Notes: generated by a model not told the origin, from the sequence alone. Positions 1-6,375 are shown, counted from the first letter of the stretch. The stretch is DNA of 8,521 nt from Treponema sp. (GCA_016292805.1 JAEDFM010000059.1:1-8521), one strand, 5' to 3'. Program-made: numbers and translations.

Positions 1-563
1 AACCAGATGAATCTTACCATGGTTTGAAATATGTTGGTGATTTTGGAAAAGCTGCATATATCGTAAAAGCCCGCACTCAGCTTATGCGCGACTTTGGATG
101 TTACCCGGCTGCACAGTCTGCTTTCTATTTGAATATGGGTCTGGAAACATTGCCAATTCGTATGGAACGCTACTGTCAGAATGCAAAGAAGGTTGCTGCA
201 TTCTTTAAAGCCAGTAATAAAATTGCAAAGGTTTCTTACCCAGGACTTGAAGGTGATGAATATTACGAACGAGCACAGAAATATCTTCCACTTGGAACTT
301 GTGGTGTAATTTCTATCAGCATTAAAGGTGGCCGTGATGCTGCCGTTCGCTTTATGGATGCTCTGGAGCTTGCCAGTGACGAAGTTCATGTTGCAGATAT
401 CCGTACTTGTGTTTTGCATCCAGCTTCTGCTACACATCGCCAGCTTACAGATGAACAGCTTGTTGCAGCCGGAATTGACGGCGGTATGGTTCGCGTTTCT
501 GTAGGTTTGGAAAATGTAGATGATATTATTGCTGACCTTGAAAAAGGTTTGGCTGCAATCTAA
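1..563 (+). CDS. metY: O-acetylhomoserine sulfhydrylase (MetY-type), 3' part only
   Basis: This is the C-terminal 187 residues or so of a Cys/Met-metabolism PLP-dependent enzyme; the reading frame is open from base 3 and enters from the left edge, so the true start is outside the window. Family members are about 430 residues, so slightly under half is present. The piece starts in the stretch following the PLP-lysine region (PDESYHGLKY). It contains the CVLHPASATHRQLTDEQ segment and the C-terminal VRVSVGLEN-DDIIADL segment, whose Arg is the usual substrate-carboxylate ligand. Known family role: cytosolic conversion of O-acetylhomoserine plus sulfide to homocysteine, in methionine synthesis. 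The HPAS.TH pattern and the GLEN/GIEN ending favour MetY over cystathionine gamma-synthase or gamma-lyase, but the catalytic lysine lies outside the window, so substrate preference is inferred. It is the last gene of its transcript, since an intrinsic terminator follows 25 bp after the stop. Confidence 0.87.
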   Translation, partial: PDESYHGLKYVGDFGKAAYIVKARTQLMRDFGCYPAAQSAFYLNMGLETLPIRMERYCQNAKKVAAFFKASNKIAKVSYPGLEGDEYYERAQKYLPLGTCGVISISIKGGRDAAVRFMDALELASDEVHVADIRTCVLHPASATHRQLTDEQLVAAGIDGGMVRVSVGLENVDDIIADLEKGLAAI

Positions 564-587
564 TTTTAATTACAGTCTTTAGTAAAT

Positions 588-617
588 CCGGGTTATTATT
601 AATTAGCCCGGTTTTTT
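588..617 (+). terminator. Intrinsic terminator of the metY-type gene
   Basis: An 8-bp stem (588-595 with 604-611, one G-U pair) has a GC-rich base CCGGG/CCCGG and an 8-nt loop, and is followed at once by six T. This is the standard Rho-independent layout and lies 25 bp after the upstream stop codon. It should isolate the methyltransferase gene at 641 from metY transcription. Confidence 0.85.
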
Positions 618-640
618 AATTTAACGGGTTTTGTGAAAAA

Positions 641-1828
641 ATGGCATTTAAGATTACCTGGGATGATTATCCCGAAGCATATGATAGTTCTCAAATAATG
701 GAAAAACTTTCCTTTGAACCGGAAGTTTCTTTTGAAGAAAATCATATTTTACTGGAAGGCGATAACTATCCTGTTTTAAAACTTTTACAGAAGAATCTGC
801 AGAACAAGGTTAATCTTATTTACATTGATCCTCCATACAACACTGGAAACGAGTTTACTTATAATGACAGTTTTATAGCTAATGGAGACCGTCATTCTGC
901 CTGGCTTAGTTTTATGAGCCGCCGTCTTAAATGTGCTGCCCAGCTGCTGCAGGAAAGCGGATGTATTTTTATTGCCATAGACCAGAGTGAACTTTATGTT
1001 CTTAAGCTTTTGTGTGACCAGATTTTTGGTGAAGATAATTTTGTAAATGATTTTATGTGGCTTCATGGCAAAGGTAAAAAAGATACCTGGTCCAGAACTT
1101 TGCAGCAGCATACTCTTTGTTATGCAAAAAATAAAAAAGCGCTGAAACCTTTTAAGGAAATTGAGTATACCAGCTGGGCAAAGAAAAATGTTGATAAGGA
1201 TCCTAGAGGAGACTGGTTCAGCGGAAGCATTTCTTTTACAGAGCAGCGGTCAAATCCAAATCATCATAATTATTTTACAGTTACCTCGCCTTCTGGAATT
1301 AAGTGGACAAGACAGTGGCAGTGCAGTAAAGAGGAAATGGATGAACTGTTGGCTGATAATAAAATTTATTTTGGACCAGCTCCTGAGTATGCTGCTGTTC
1401 CACGTAAAAAGGTTTTTAATGATCAGCCTGAAGAAGTTATTCCAAGAAACATAATTGAACAGGTTGAATCAACCCGCTCTGCACAAAAGCATCTTGATGA
1501 GCTTCTTGGTGCAAAAGCAGTTTTTGATAATCCAAAACCGGTAGATTTAATTTCACACCTGATTGAAATTACACAGATGCCAAAGGATTCTATCATACTG
1601 GATTTTTTTGCTGGCAGCGGAACAACTTTTGAAGCGGTGTGTGAACTTAATTCCCGAGATAAAGGTAACCGTAAATGTATTCTTGTACAAAAACCGGAAG
1701 AAGTTAAAGGTGCATCCCAAGACTGTGACTTTAAGAACATTGCAGAAATATGTAAGGCCCGCTGCCAGAATGTAAGTCAGATTTATAACGAAAAATTGTC
1801 TTATTCAGTTCTTTACTTTAATGATTAA
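641..1828 (+). CDS. Beta-class DNA methyltransferase, Type III Mod-like, probably N6-adenine, solitary
   Basis: This 395-residue protein has the amino-methyltransferase motifs in beta-class order: catalytic motif IV DPPY at residues 63-66 (context YIDPPYNTGN), then the AdoMet-binding motif I DFFAGSG at 321-327. About 250 residues between them would hold the target recognition domain. The WLSFMSRRLK and DQIFGEDNF stretches after motif IV and the PKPVDLI stretch before motif I are typical of Type III Mod subunits and their orphan relatives. Full Mod subunits are usually 550-680 residues, so this is a compact form. No res or other nuclease gene is adjacent: metY precedes it and DUF1015 converges on it, so it may be an orphan regulatory or protective enzyme. 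The ATG at 641 is preceded by GTGAAAAA with no good Shine-Dalgarno; the start is chosen because the N-terminus aligns well with the family and no closer start has a better site. The recognition sequence cannot be read from the protein. Confidence 0.88.
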   Translation: MAFKITWDDYPEAYDSSQIMEKLSFEPEVSFEENHILLEGDNYPVLKLLQKNLQNKVNLIYIDPPYNTGNEFTYNDSFIANGDRHSAWLSFMSRRLKCAAQLLQESGCIFIAIDQSELYVLKLLCDQIFGEDNFVNDFMWLHGKGKKDTWSRTLQQHTLCYAKNKKALKPFKEIEYTSWAKKNVDKDPRGDWFSGSISFTEQRSNPNHHNYFTVTSPSGIKWTRQWQCSKEEMDELLADNKIYFGPAPEYAAVPRKKVFNDQPEEVIPRNIIEQVESTRSAQKHLDELLGAKAVFDNPKPVDLISHLIEITQMPKDSIILDFFAGSGTTFEAVCELNSRDKGNRKCILVQKPEEVKGASQDCDFKNIAEICKARCQNVSQIYNEKLSYSVLYFND

Positions 1829-1836
1829 ACTGTATT

Positions 1837-3201
1837 TTAATTGAATAATTTTCTGCACTCAAGGTAGAATCGTTTTTCGTCGGCTTCGCCCATAGAGAAG
1901 CTTTTGCGAGGAAGTGGGCCGCGACCATTGATTGTTTCAAAGAAAGAATCCTTGGCGATTGGTGGAAGAAGAATACCTGTGGCATTTGCTTTCTTACCTA
2001 AATCAAGAACTTCTTCTGTTCCGTGAATGTAATCAATTTCAGGTTTTACCATTTTGCAGACATCACCTTCGCAAACATGCTGTGCTGGGGCGGCTTTAAG
2101 GAATTCATCAATTTCTGGCTGAAGGCGGGCAACGGCAAGCTCTTTAATCTGCGTTTTTAAAAGAACGAATTTTTGTTTTCCTTCGGCGTCCAGGTAATCA
2201 AAACCAAAATCTGCCCAGCTGGCTTTTACGGCTTTTTCTAATTCGGCCTGGCTTGCAACTTCGCTTACGGTTCCATTCAGTTTTGAAGCCAAATTTTCGA
2301 TTAAGGCTTTTGAATCGATGTTGAAAATTACACGGTGAATTGGTTCAAAAGTTAAGCCTGTATCGTAAATGTTTACAATTTCAATTAAGGCAAAACGAAC
2401 TGGATTTTCTGCCAGATCTTTTTCTGTGGCACCACCGGCAATAAGTTCTGCTTTGTATTCATCCCAAACGGCTTTTGCTGTTGCAAGGGAATGGTTTCCG
2501 TCGCCAACTGCAAACAGGAAGGTTGAACCATCTGCTGCGGTATTGCTTTCTGCAATTTTATTTAAGGCTTTTGTTACTGTTTCAATTTCTGATTCGCTTT
2601 CCAAAGCCCAGCCTGTAATGCTGCCACCGTTGCTCATAAGGTTGCCCTGGTACAGTGGAGCTTTGTTTTTTACAGCTGCACCTGAACCACCAACAAGCAC
2701 ATCTTCCTTGTCGTTTACCAGCAGCATAATGTGTGGAAGTTCAAGCTGTGCTCCCTTGCGGATTTCCTTGCGTGGAGGAATGCGGTCAACAATTGTAGCT
2801 TCTGTAGCACGGATGTTTGCCTTGCTGAATGGTTTCCATTCGTAAGTTTCCAAATCTATCTGGGCAACAAGACCTTTACGCATACGGCCAAAAGCTGTTT
2901 TGCGTTCCAGGTAAACAAATGCTTTTTTTGGTGCGTCAAAAACATCTCCAGCAAGATAATCTTTCATTGCCTGGCGGATTTTTTTAATGCGCTCTGGTTT
3001 GTCGGAATCGTTGAGATAAACTTCTGGTAAAATAAGATTTAATGTAGAAGGTTTTCCAGAAGCTGTTTGTTCAACTTTTTTCCAATATTCTTTATCCTGG
3101 GTATATTGATCGCAAGCGATAACTGACCAGGTAGAAACATCAATGTTTTTAGGCAGGAGGATTTCCGGAATGCGGAGTCCTAATTCTTCAATCTTTTTCA
3201 T
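1837..3201 (-). CDS. DUF1015 family protein, function unknown
   Basis: This 454-residue soluble protein has no signal peptide or membrane segment. I recognise it as DUF1015 from the N-terminal LRIPEILLPKNIDVSTWSVI region, the DQYTQDKEYW segment, the central GDGNHSLATA motif (residues 233-242, corresponding to the DG-H-R/S stretch of the family), and the EPIHRVIFN segment that follows. The biochemical function is not established; in other genomes the family is often found near serine-biosynthesis genes, which are not seen here. The start is set at the ATG at 3201 (MKKIEELG); the frame stays open further upstream, but that extension runs into rpoN coding sequence and does not resemble the family. 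No Shine-Dalgarno precedes this ATG, and a promoter -10 box ends only 9 nt before it. Its 3' end is 8 bp from the convergent methyltransferase stop. Confidence 0.85.
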   Translation of the reverse strand: MKKIEELGLRIPEILLPKNIDVSTWSVIACDQYTQDKEYWKKVEQTASGKPSTLNLILPEVYLNDSDKPERIKKIRQAMKDYLAGDVFDAPKKAFVYLERKTAFGRMRKGLVAQIDLETYEWKPFSKANIRATEATIVDRIPPRKEIRKGAQLELPHIMLLVNDKEDVLVGGSGAAVKNKAPLYQGNLMSNGGSITGWALESESEIETVTKALNKIAESNTAADGSTFLFAVGDGNHSLATAKAVWDEYKAELIAGGATEKDLAENPVRFALIEIVNIYDTGLTFEPIHRVIFNIDSKALIENLASKLNGTVSEVASQAELEKAVKASWADFGFDYLDAEGKQKFVLLKTQIKELAVARLQPEIDEFLKAAPAQHVCEGDVCKMVKPEIDYIHGTEEVLDLGKKANATGILLPPIAKDSFFETINGRGPLPRKSFSMGEADEKRFYLECRKLFN

Positions 3202-3215
3202 GATTGTAATATAAT
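3187..3215 (+). promoter_or_regulatory. Candidate promoter of rpoN, overlapping the DUF1015 promoter
   Basis: A perfect TATAAT lies at 3210-3215, 9 nt before the rpoN GTG at 3225. The -35 candidate at 17-bp spacing (TTCAAT, 3187-3192) is poor and lies in the DUF1015 coding sequence. The predicted start is near 3222, giving a leader of about 3 nt. The sequence from 3210 to 3224 is all A/T apart from one C, so no Shine-Dalgarno is possible there. Confidence 0.5.
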
Positions 3216-3239
3216 AAAAATACAGTGGAATTACTACAA
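3211..3239 (-). promoter_or_regulatory. Candidate sigma-70 promoter of the DUF1015 gene
   Basis: On the minus strand, TTGTAG (3239-3234) is followed by a 17-bp spacer and TATTAT (3216-3211). The predicted transcription start, about 7 nt past the -10 box, is near 3204, leaving a leader of roughly 3 nt before the ATG at 3201. The -35 half lies inside the rpoN coding sequence. Its -10 box shares five base pairs with the oppositely directed rpoN -10 box. This is a prediction from sequence only. Confidence 0.55.
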
Positions 3240-4640
3240 CGGCAGAACCAAAAACAGACACAAAAGCTTTCTCAGCGCCAGATTCAGGCAATTTCTATGC
3301 TTGGAATGAGTTCCCGTGATTTGCGTGAGGAAATTTATAAGGCTGCCAGCGAAAATCCTGCACTGGAAATTGTAAGGGATCCACTTTCTTCTTCAACTGA
3401 AAGCTTTAGAAATCATTCCAGAGTTAGTGCGGGCTCGGCTGATTCTTTACAGGCTGCACTGGAATCTCAGGAAGATCACGGGGAAACTTTGCAGCAGCAT
3501 CTTATGGAACAGCTTAATTTAAGTAAGGTTTCTAAGGATGAATACGATTTGTGCCAGAAGCTTATTTATAATCTGGATAAAGATGGTTTTTATGGAAAAT
3601 CTCTTTCGCCGCAAAGTTTGCTGGATAGAACCCGACCTGTGCAGAATCTGGAGCTGCTGGAAAAATGTATGTTCCGTGTTCAGAATATGGATCCTGTTGG
3701 AACCTGTTGCCGTTCCTGGGAAGAAAGTCTTTTTGTGCAGGCAAAAATTGCAGGTGATGCATCTCCTTTGACACTCTTCCTTCTGGACAATCACCTGGAT
3801 TTACTGACTCCTGCCGAACCTGAAAAAATTGCACACAACCTGGTGGCTTACCGTAAATCCTGGCACTCAAAATCCTTTGCCCCAGAACTACCTATAGATA
3901 AGCTATTGATAGATGCCGACATGTGTCAGGAATCCCTGGATTATATCCGTAAGTTAAATCCTCATCCTGCTGGAAATTATATAAGCGATGTTTCCCAGGA
4001 TGAATTCAATGCACCTGATGTTGTTCTTAAAGTTACAAAGGAAAAAGGTTCTCTTACAGTTGATGATTTTGAAAACGGAAGAATTGCTGGCGAAGATGGA
4101 TATTATTTTCAAGTTGCTTATGCGTCTGGTTCTTTACCAGAAATCCGTATTACAAAAGAATTGATGATTGATAAAGAAAATGTGGAAAAGGCAAAGCAGT
4201 TTATTGAAAACCTGAAATACAGGGAATCTACAATTGCTTTGCAGGGATGTGCCATTGTTGCTGCCCAGCGGGAATTTTTTATGCACGGTACTGCTTACTT
4301 AAAACCTTTGCTTCGTAAACAGATTGCACAGCAGCTGGGGATTCACGAATCTACAGTTTCCAGATTGTCTTCAAAAACTAACAGTAAATTTATGGAAACA
4401 CCGGACGGTCTTTATCCTTTGAAGTATTTTTTTGGAAGCAGTGTGCCTTCAGCTGGTGGTGGTGAACGAATTTCCAACAGAGTAATTCAGGAAAAAATTC
4501 TGGAGTTTACAAAAGCTAAGCCTGGTATTTCCGATAGTGAATTGACTAAACTGCTTAACCATGAGGGCATAAAAATAGCCCGCCGAACGGTAGCAAAATA
4601 CCGTCAACAGGCTGGTATAAAAAACTCTTATTCAAGATAG
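3225..4640 (+). CDS. rpoN: RNA polymerase sigma-54 factor
   Basis: This 471-residue protein has the sigma-54 domain order. The Gln/Leu-rich region I (about 1-50, KLSQRQIQAISMLGMSSRDLREEI) interacts with activator ATPases. The core-binding domain follows (about 90-300). Then comes the DNA-binding HTH with HESTVSR at 374-380 and the downstream TPDGLYPLKYFFGSSV segment. Last is the RpoN box ARRTVAKYR at 452-460, which reads the -24 element. It directs RNA polymerase to -24/-12 promoters that need enhancer-binding ATPases; none is encoded in the window. The start is GTG at 3225, the only usable one, because an in-frame TAA lies at 3207-3209 and the next Met is inside region I. There is no Shine-Dalgarno. 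The core-binding domain is somewhat divergent: the usual DPPGVGAR stretch reads DPVGTCCR here. The stop is 9 bp from the convergent HPF gene. Confidence 0.95.
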   Translation: MELLQRQNQKQTQKLSQRQIQAISMLGMSSRDLREEIYKAASENPALEIVRDPLSSSTESFRNHSRVSAGSADSLQAALESQEDHGETLQQHLMEQLNLSKVSKDEYDLCQKLIYNLDKDGFYGKSLSPQSLLDRTRPVQNLELLEKCMFRVQNMDPVGTCCRSWEESLFVQAKIAGDASPLTLFLLDNHLDLLTPAEPEKIAHNLVAYRKSWHSKSFAPELPIDKLLIDADMCQESLDYIRKLNPHPAGNYISDVSQDEFNAPDVVLKVTKEKGSLTVDDFENGRIAGEDGYYFQVAYASGSLPEIRITKELMIDKENVEKAKQFIENLKYRESTIALQGCAIVAAQREFFMHGTAYLKPLLRKQIAQQLGIHESTVSRLSSKTNSKFMETPDGLYPLKYFFGSSVPSAGGGERISNRVIQEKILEFTKAKPGISDSELTKLLNHEGIKIARRTVAKYRQQAGIKNSYSR

Positions 4641-4649
4641 CTTTTATGA

Positions 4650-4937
4650 TTAGCGGTTCTGAACCTTTTCTTTTTCTTTAGTCACTTTTGCGTCAAGCAT
4701 ATCAATAAGAATATTAAGACCTGCAGCAAAATCTTCATTTTCTGTAGAAACAGTTGCAGAAGCTCCCCACTTAAAGTTGCAGGTGGCACCAAAGCTGAAG
4801 ATTTTTTCGTGTTTTATTTTTAGAAGAAGATCTATGATTAAATCATCTGCATAAGAAATTCTTTTAAGCTTTGTTTCAATCATTTCTGACTGTGATTCTT
4901 TTAAGGTAAATCCAACGGCATTAATTGAAGGTGTCAT
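4650..4937 (-). CDS. hpf: Ribosome hibernation promoting factor, short HPF/RaiA type
   Basis: This 95-residue protein fits the S30AE (HPF/RaiA) fold: an N-terminal strand and helix (AVGFTLKESQSEMIETKLKR), a central sheet, and the diagnostic ending ENEDFAAGLNILIDMLDAKVTKEKEK, matching the family pattern AEDMYAAID-L-DKLE-Q--KYKEK. Known role: binding in the 30S decoding channel in slow growth, blocking tRNA and mRNA and promoting inactive ribosomes. Only the first domain is present; the C-terminal dimerisation domain of long HPF is missing. The start is ATG at 4937, with a strong AAGGAG (4949-4944) six bases upstream, and a 7-bp inverted repeat lies just ahead of that. It is convergent with rpoN and divergent from hprK, whereas in many rpoN loci hpf follows rpoN on the same strand. 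The sequence is divergent, so the identity rests on overall pattern. Confidence 0.78.
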   Translation of the reverse strand: MTPSINAVGFTLKESQSEMIETKLKRISYADDLIIDLLLKIKHEKIFSFGATCNFKWGASATVSTENEDFAAGLNILIDMLDAKVTKEKEKVQNR

Positions 4938-4943
4938 ATACTT

Positions 4944-4968
4944 CTCCTTGCGAAGTGAAAATCACTTC
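4944..4968 (-). promoter_or_regulatory. hpf leader: inverted repeat plus Shine-Dalgarno
   Basis: A perfect 7-bp inverted repeat with a 3-nt loop (GAAGTGA at 4952-4958, TCACTTC at 4962-4968) lies two bases upstream of the AAGGAG at 4949-4944. In RNA it would form a hairpin beside the ribosome binding site; as DNA it could equally be a repressor site. The sequence does not decide which. Confidence 0.45.
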
Positions 4969-4991
4969 TTAATCTTTATTTTTATGCTTTA

Positions 4992-5020
4992 AGTATAATC
5001 CCAGAATTTTCAAAATACAA
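4992..5020 (-). promoter_or_regulatory. Candidate sigma-70 promoter of hpf
   Basis: On the minus strand, TTGTAT (5020-5015) is followed by exactly 17 bp and TATACT (4997-4992). The predicted start near 4985 gives a leader of about 48 nt that contains the inverted repeat and the Shine-Dalgarno. It stands back to back with the hprK promoter, the two -35 boxes being 6 bp apart. Confidence 0.5.
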
Positions 5021-5026
5021 ATATTA

Positions 5027-5055
5027 TTGAAACAAATGGTTCCAATGTGTATAGT
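5027..5055 (+). promoter_or_regulatory. Candidate sigma-70 promoter of hprK-ptsH
   Basis: TTGAAA (5027-5032) is followed by a 17-bp spacer and TATAGT (5050-5055). The predicted transcription start is 5062-5063, which coincides with the hprK ATG at 5063. The TTG of the -35 box could be read as an in-frame start codon, but it is better explained as promoter. Confidence 0.6.
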
Positions 5056-5062
5056 ATATTCT

Positions 5063-6052
5063 ATGGCCGATAAGAAATTTACGGTATTGGATCTTCTGGA
5101 TCTTGAATTGTCTGGACACGATACATTGAACTTAAAATGTATTGGCGGACGCCGTGGTTTACCTAGAGCTATTACAAATCCTCAAATCAACCGACCAGGG
5201 CTGGCCCTTTCTGGCTTTTACGAAGCATTTGCCGGCGACCGTGTACAGATTTTTGGTCGTGGCGAAGTTGCATATCTTCAGAAACTTCATAAAGAGCAGA
5301 ACCTGGAAGCATTAAACGGCTTTTTTACAGACAATATGCCTTGCTGCGTATTCTCATATAATCTGGAACCAACTGAAGATTTTCGTCAGATTGCAGAAAA
5401 AAATTGCTGTCCTATTTTGCAGACAGATTTAACATCCACAGAATTTTCAAATCGTCTTATTCGTATCTTCTCTAATATTTTTGCACCACATAAAACTTTA
5501 CATGGTGTAATGGTTGAAGTTTACGGTATTGGAATTTTGATTAATGGTCATTCAGGTGTTGGTAAAAGTGAAACTGCCCTGGAACTTGTAGAACGCGGAC
5601 ATCGTCTGGTAGCAGATGATATTATTGATATTCGTTGTGTAAACGGTAATATTCTTATGGGCCGTGGTGCAAACTCAATGATCAGTCACCATATGGAAAT
5701 CCGTGGTCTTGGAATTATTAATATTTCACAATTGTACGGTGTTGGTGCAATTCGTGATCAGAAAGAAGTACAGCTGATTGTTCAGCTCGAAGACTGGAAT
5801 GCAAATAAAAGCTATGACCGTCTTGGAAATGAACAGAAATATAATGAGCTCCTTGGTGTTAAGGTGCCAGTTATTGAAATCCCTGTTAAACCAGGTCGTA
5901 ACCTTCCAATTATTATTGAGGCTGCCGCTATGAACGAACGTCTTAAGAATATGGGTTATAACTCTGCTAAAGAATTTAATCAGAACGTTCTTAAGTGGAT
6001 TGAAACAGGTGATGCACAGTCTGTATACAGTAGTAATGATGATACTTACTAA
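5063..6052 (+). CDS. hprK: HPr kinase/phosphorylase
   Basis: This 329-residue protein has the expected two-domain layout. The N-terminal domain carries NPQINRPGLALSGF (about 40-53). The C-terminal kinase domain has the conserved LHGV stretch with His147, the P-loop GHSGVGKS at 162-169, LVADD with Asp185-Asp186, the signature EIRGLG starting at Glu212, and the PVKPGRNLP loop at 274-282. It phosphorylates HPr on Ser46 with ATP or pyrophosphate and can reverse this, linking carbon status to HPr. Its substrate gene, ptsH, lies 26 bp downstream. The ATG at 5063 (MADKKFTVLDLL) is preferred because family N-termini begin at the FTVLDLL region; the upstream in-frame ATGs at 5036 and 5045 and the TTG at 5027 overlap the promoter. 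No Shine-Dalgarno precedes 5063. No PTS permease is encoded here, so a regulatory rather than sugar-transport role is plausible but unproven. Confidence 0.96.
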   Translation: MADKKFTVLDLLDLELSGHDTLNLKCIGGRRGLPRAITNPQINRPGLALSGFYEAFAGDRVQIFGRGEVAYLQKLHKEQNLEALNGFFTDNMPCCVFSYNLEPTEDFRQIAEKNCCPILQTDLTSTEFSNRLIRIFSNIFAPHKTLHGVMVEVYGIGILINGHSGVGKSETALELVERGHRLVADDIIDIRCVNGNILMGRGANSMISHHMEIRGLGIINISQLYGVGAIRDQKEVQLIVQLEDWNANKSYDRLGNEQKYNELLGVKVPVIEIPVKPGRNLPIIIEAAAMNERLKNMGYNSAKEFNQNVLKWIETGDAQSVYSSNDDTY

Positions 6053-6078
6053 AACAAGAAATATATAAGGAAATAAAG

Positions 6079-6345
6079 ATGGTTGAAAAAATCTTAACAG
6101 TTCAGAATCGCGCAGGTATTCACGCTCGTCCAGCAGCAATTATTGCTCAGACTTCAAACAAGTTTGAAAGTGAAATTATGATTATTAAAGATGATGCAGA
6201 AGTAAATGCAAAATCTATTATGGGTATAATTGCCATGGGTGCCGGCTACAATACTCAGTTAACTTTCAGAGTAGAAGGCCCCGACGAATCCGAAGCCGCC
6301 GCAACTATTGAAGAACTGTTCAATAGCAAGTTCGAGGAAGAGTAA
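6079..6345 (+). CDS. ptsH: Phosphocarrier protein HPr
   Basis: This 88-residue protein has normal HPr length. His15 sits in NRAGIHARPAA, the site phosphorylated by enzyme I and phosphoenolpyruvate. Ser46 sits in AKSIMGIIAMGAG, the regulatory site of HPr kinase/phosphorylase. Both sites are intact, so the protein can act in phosphotransfer and in HprK-dependent regulation. It follows hprK after 26 bp with its own Shine-Dalgarno AAGGA (6067-6071), 7 nt before the ATG, and is almost certainly co-transcribed with hprK. Enzyme I (ptsI) is not in the window. Its stop codon lies within the stem of the following terminator hairpin. Confidence 0.97.
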   Translation: MVEKILTVQNRAGIHARPAAIIAQTSNKFESEIMIIKDDAEVNAKSIMGIIAMGAGYNTQLTFRVEGPDESEAAATIEELFNSKFEEE

Positions 6346-6375
6346 TTAAAAAGCCACAGTGTGGCTTTTTAATTA
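6342..6375 (+). terminator. Terminator of hprK-ptsH, perfect 16-bp stem overlapping the stop codon
   Basis: A perfect inverted repeat pairs 6342-6357 with 6361-6376 around the 3-nt loop AGT. The core is AAAAAGCCAC/GTGGCTTTTT, so there are A- and T-tracts on both sides and it could stop transcription from either direction. The ptsH TAA (6343-6345) forms part of the stem. The same hairpin core is the first part of repeat copy 1. Confidence 0.8.

Noticed and set aside
24..563. TTG at 24 as the start of a 179-residue protein
   Set aside because: The frame is open to the left edge and the upstream residues (PDESYHG) match the family, so this is an internal codon of a gene cut by the window.
588..640. 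A dedicated promoter for the methyltransferase
   Set aside because: TTTAAT-like hexamers occur after the terminator, but none has a believable -35 box at 16-18 bp, so no promoter is called.
2369..2845. 158-residue plus-strand open frame inside DUF1015
   Set aside because: It is a reverse-strand shadow of a well-supported coding region, with Ser/Ala-rich low-information sequence and no recognisable domain.
3202..3291. N-terminal extension of the DUF1015 gene to 3291
   Set aside because: The added 30 residues are the reverse strand of the rpoN 5' end, do not resemble the family, and the ATG at 3201 begins a typical DUF1015 N-terminus.
5027..5062. Upstream starts for hprK at 5027, 5036 or 5045
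   Set aside because: They overlap a good promoter, have no Shine-Dalgarno, and would add residues not typical of HprK ahead of the FTVLDLL region.
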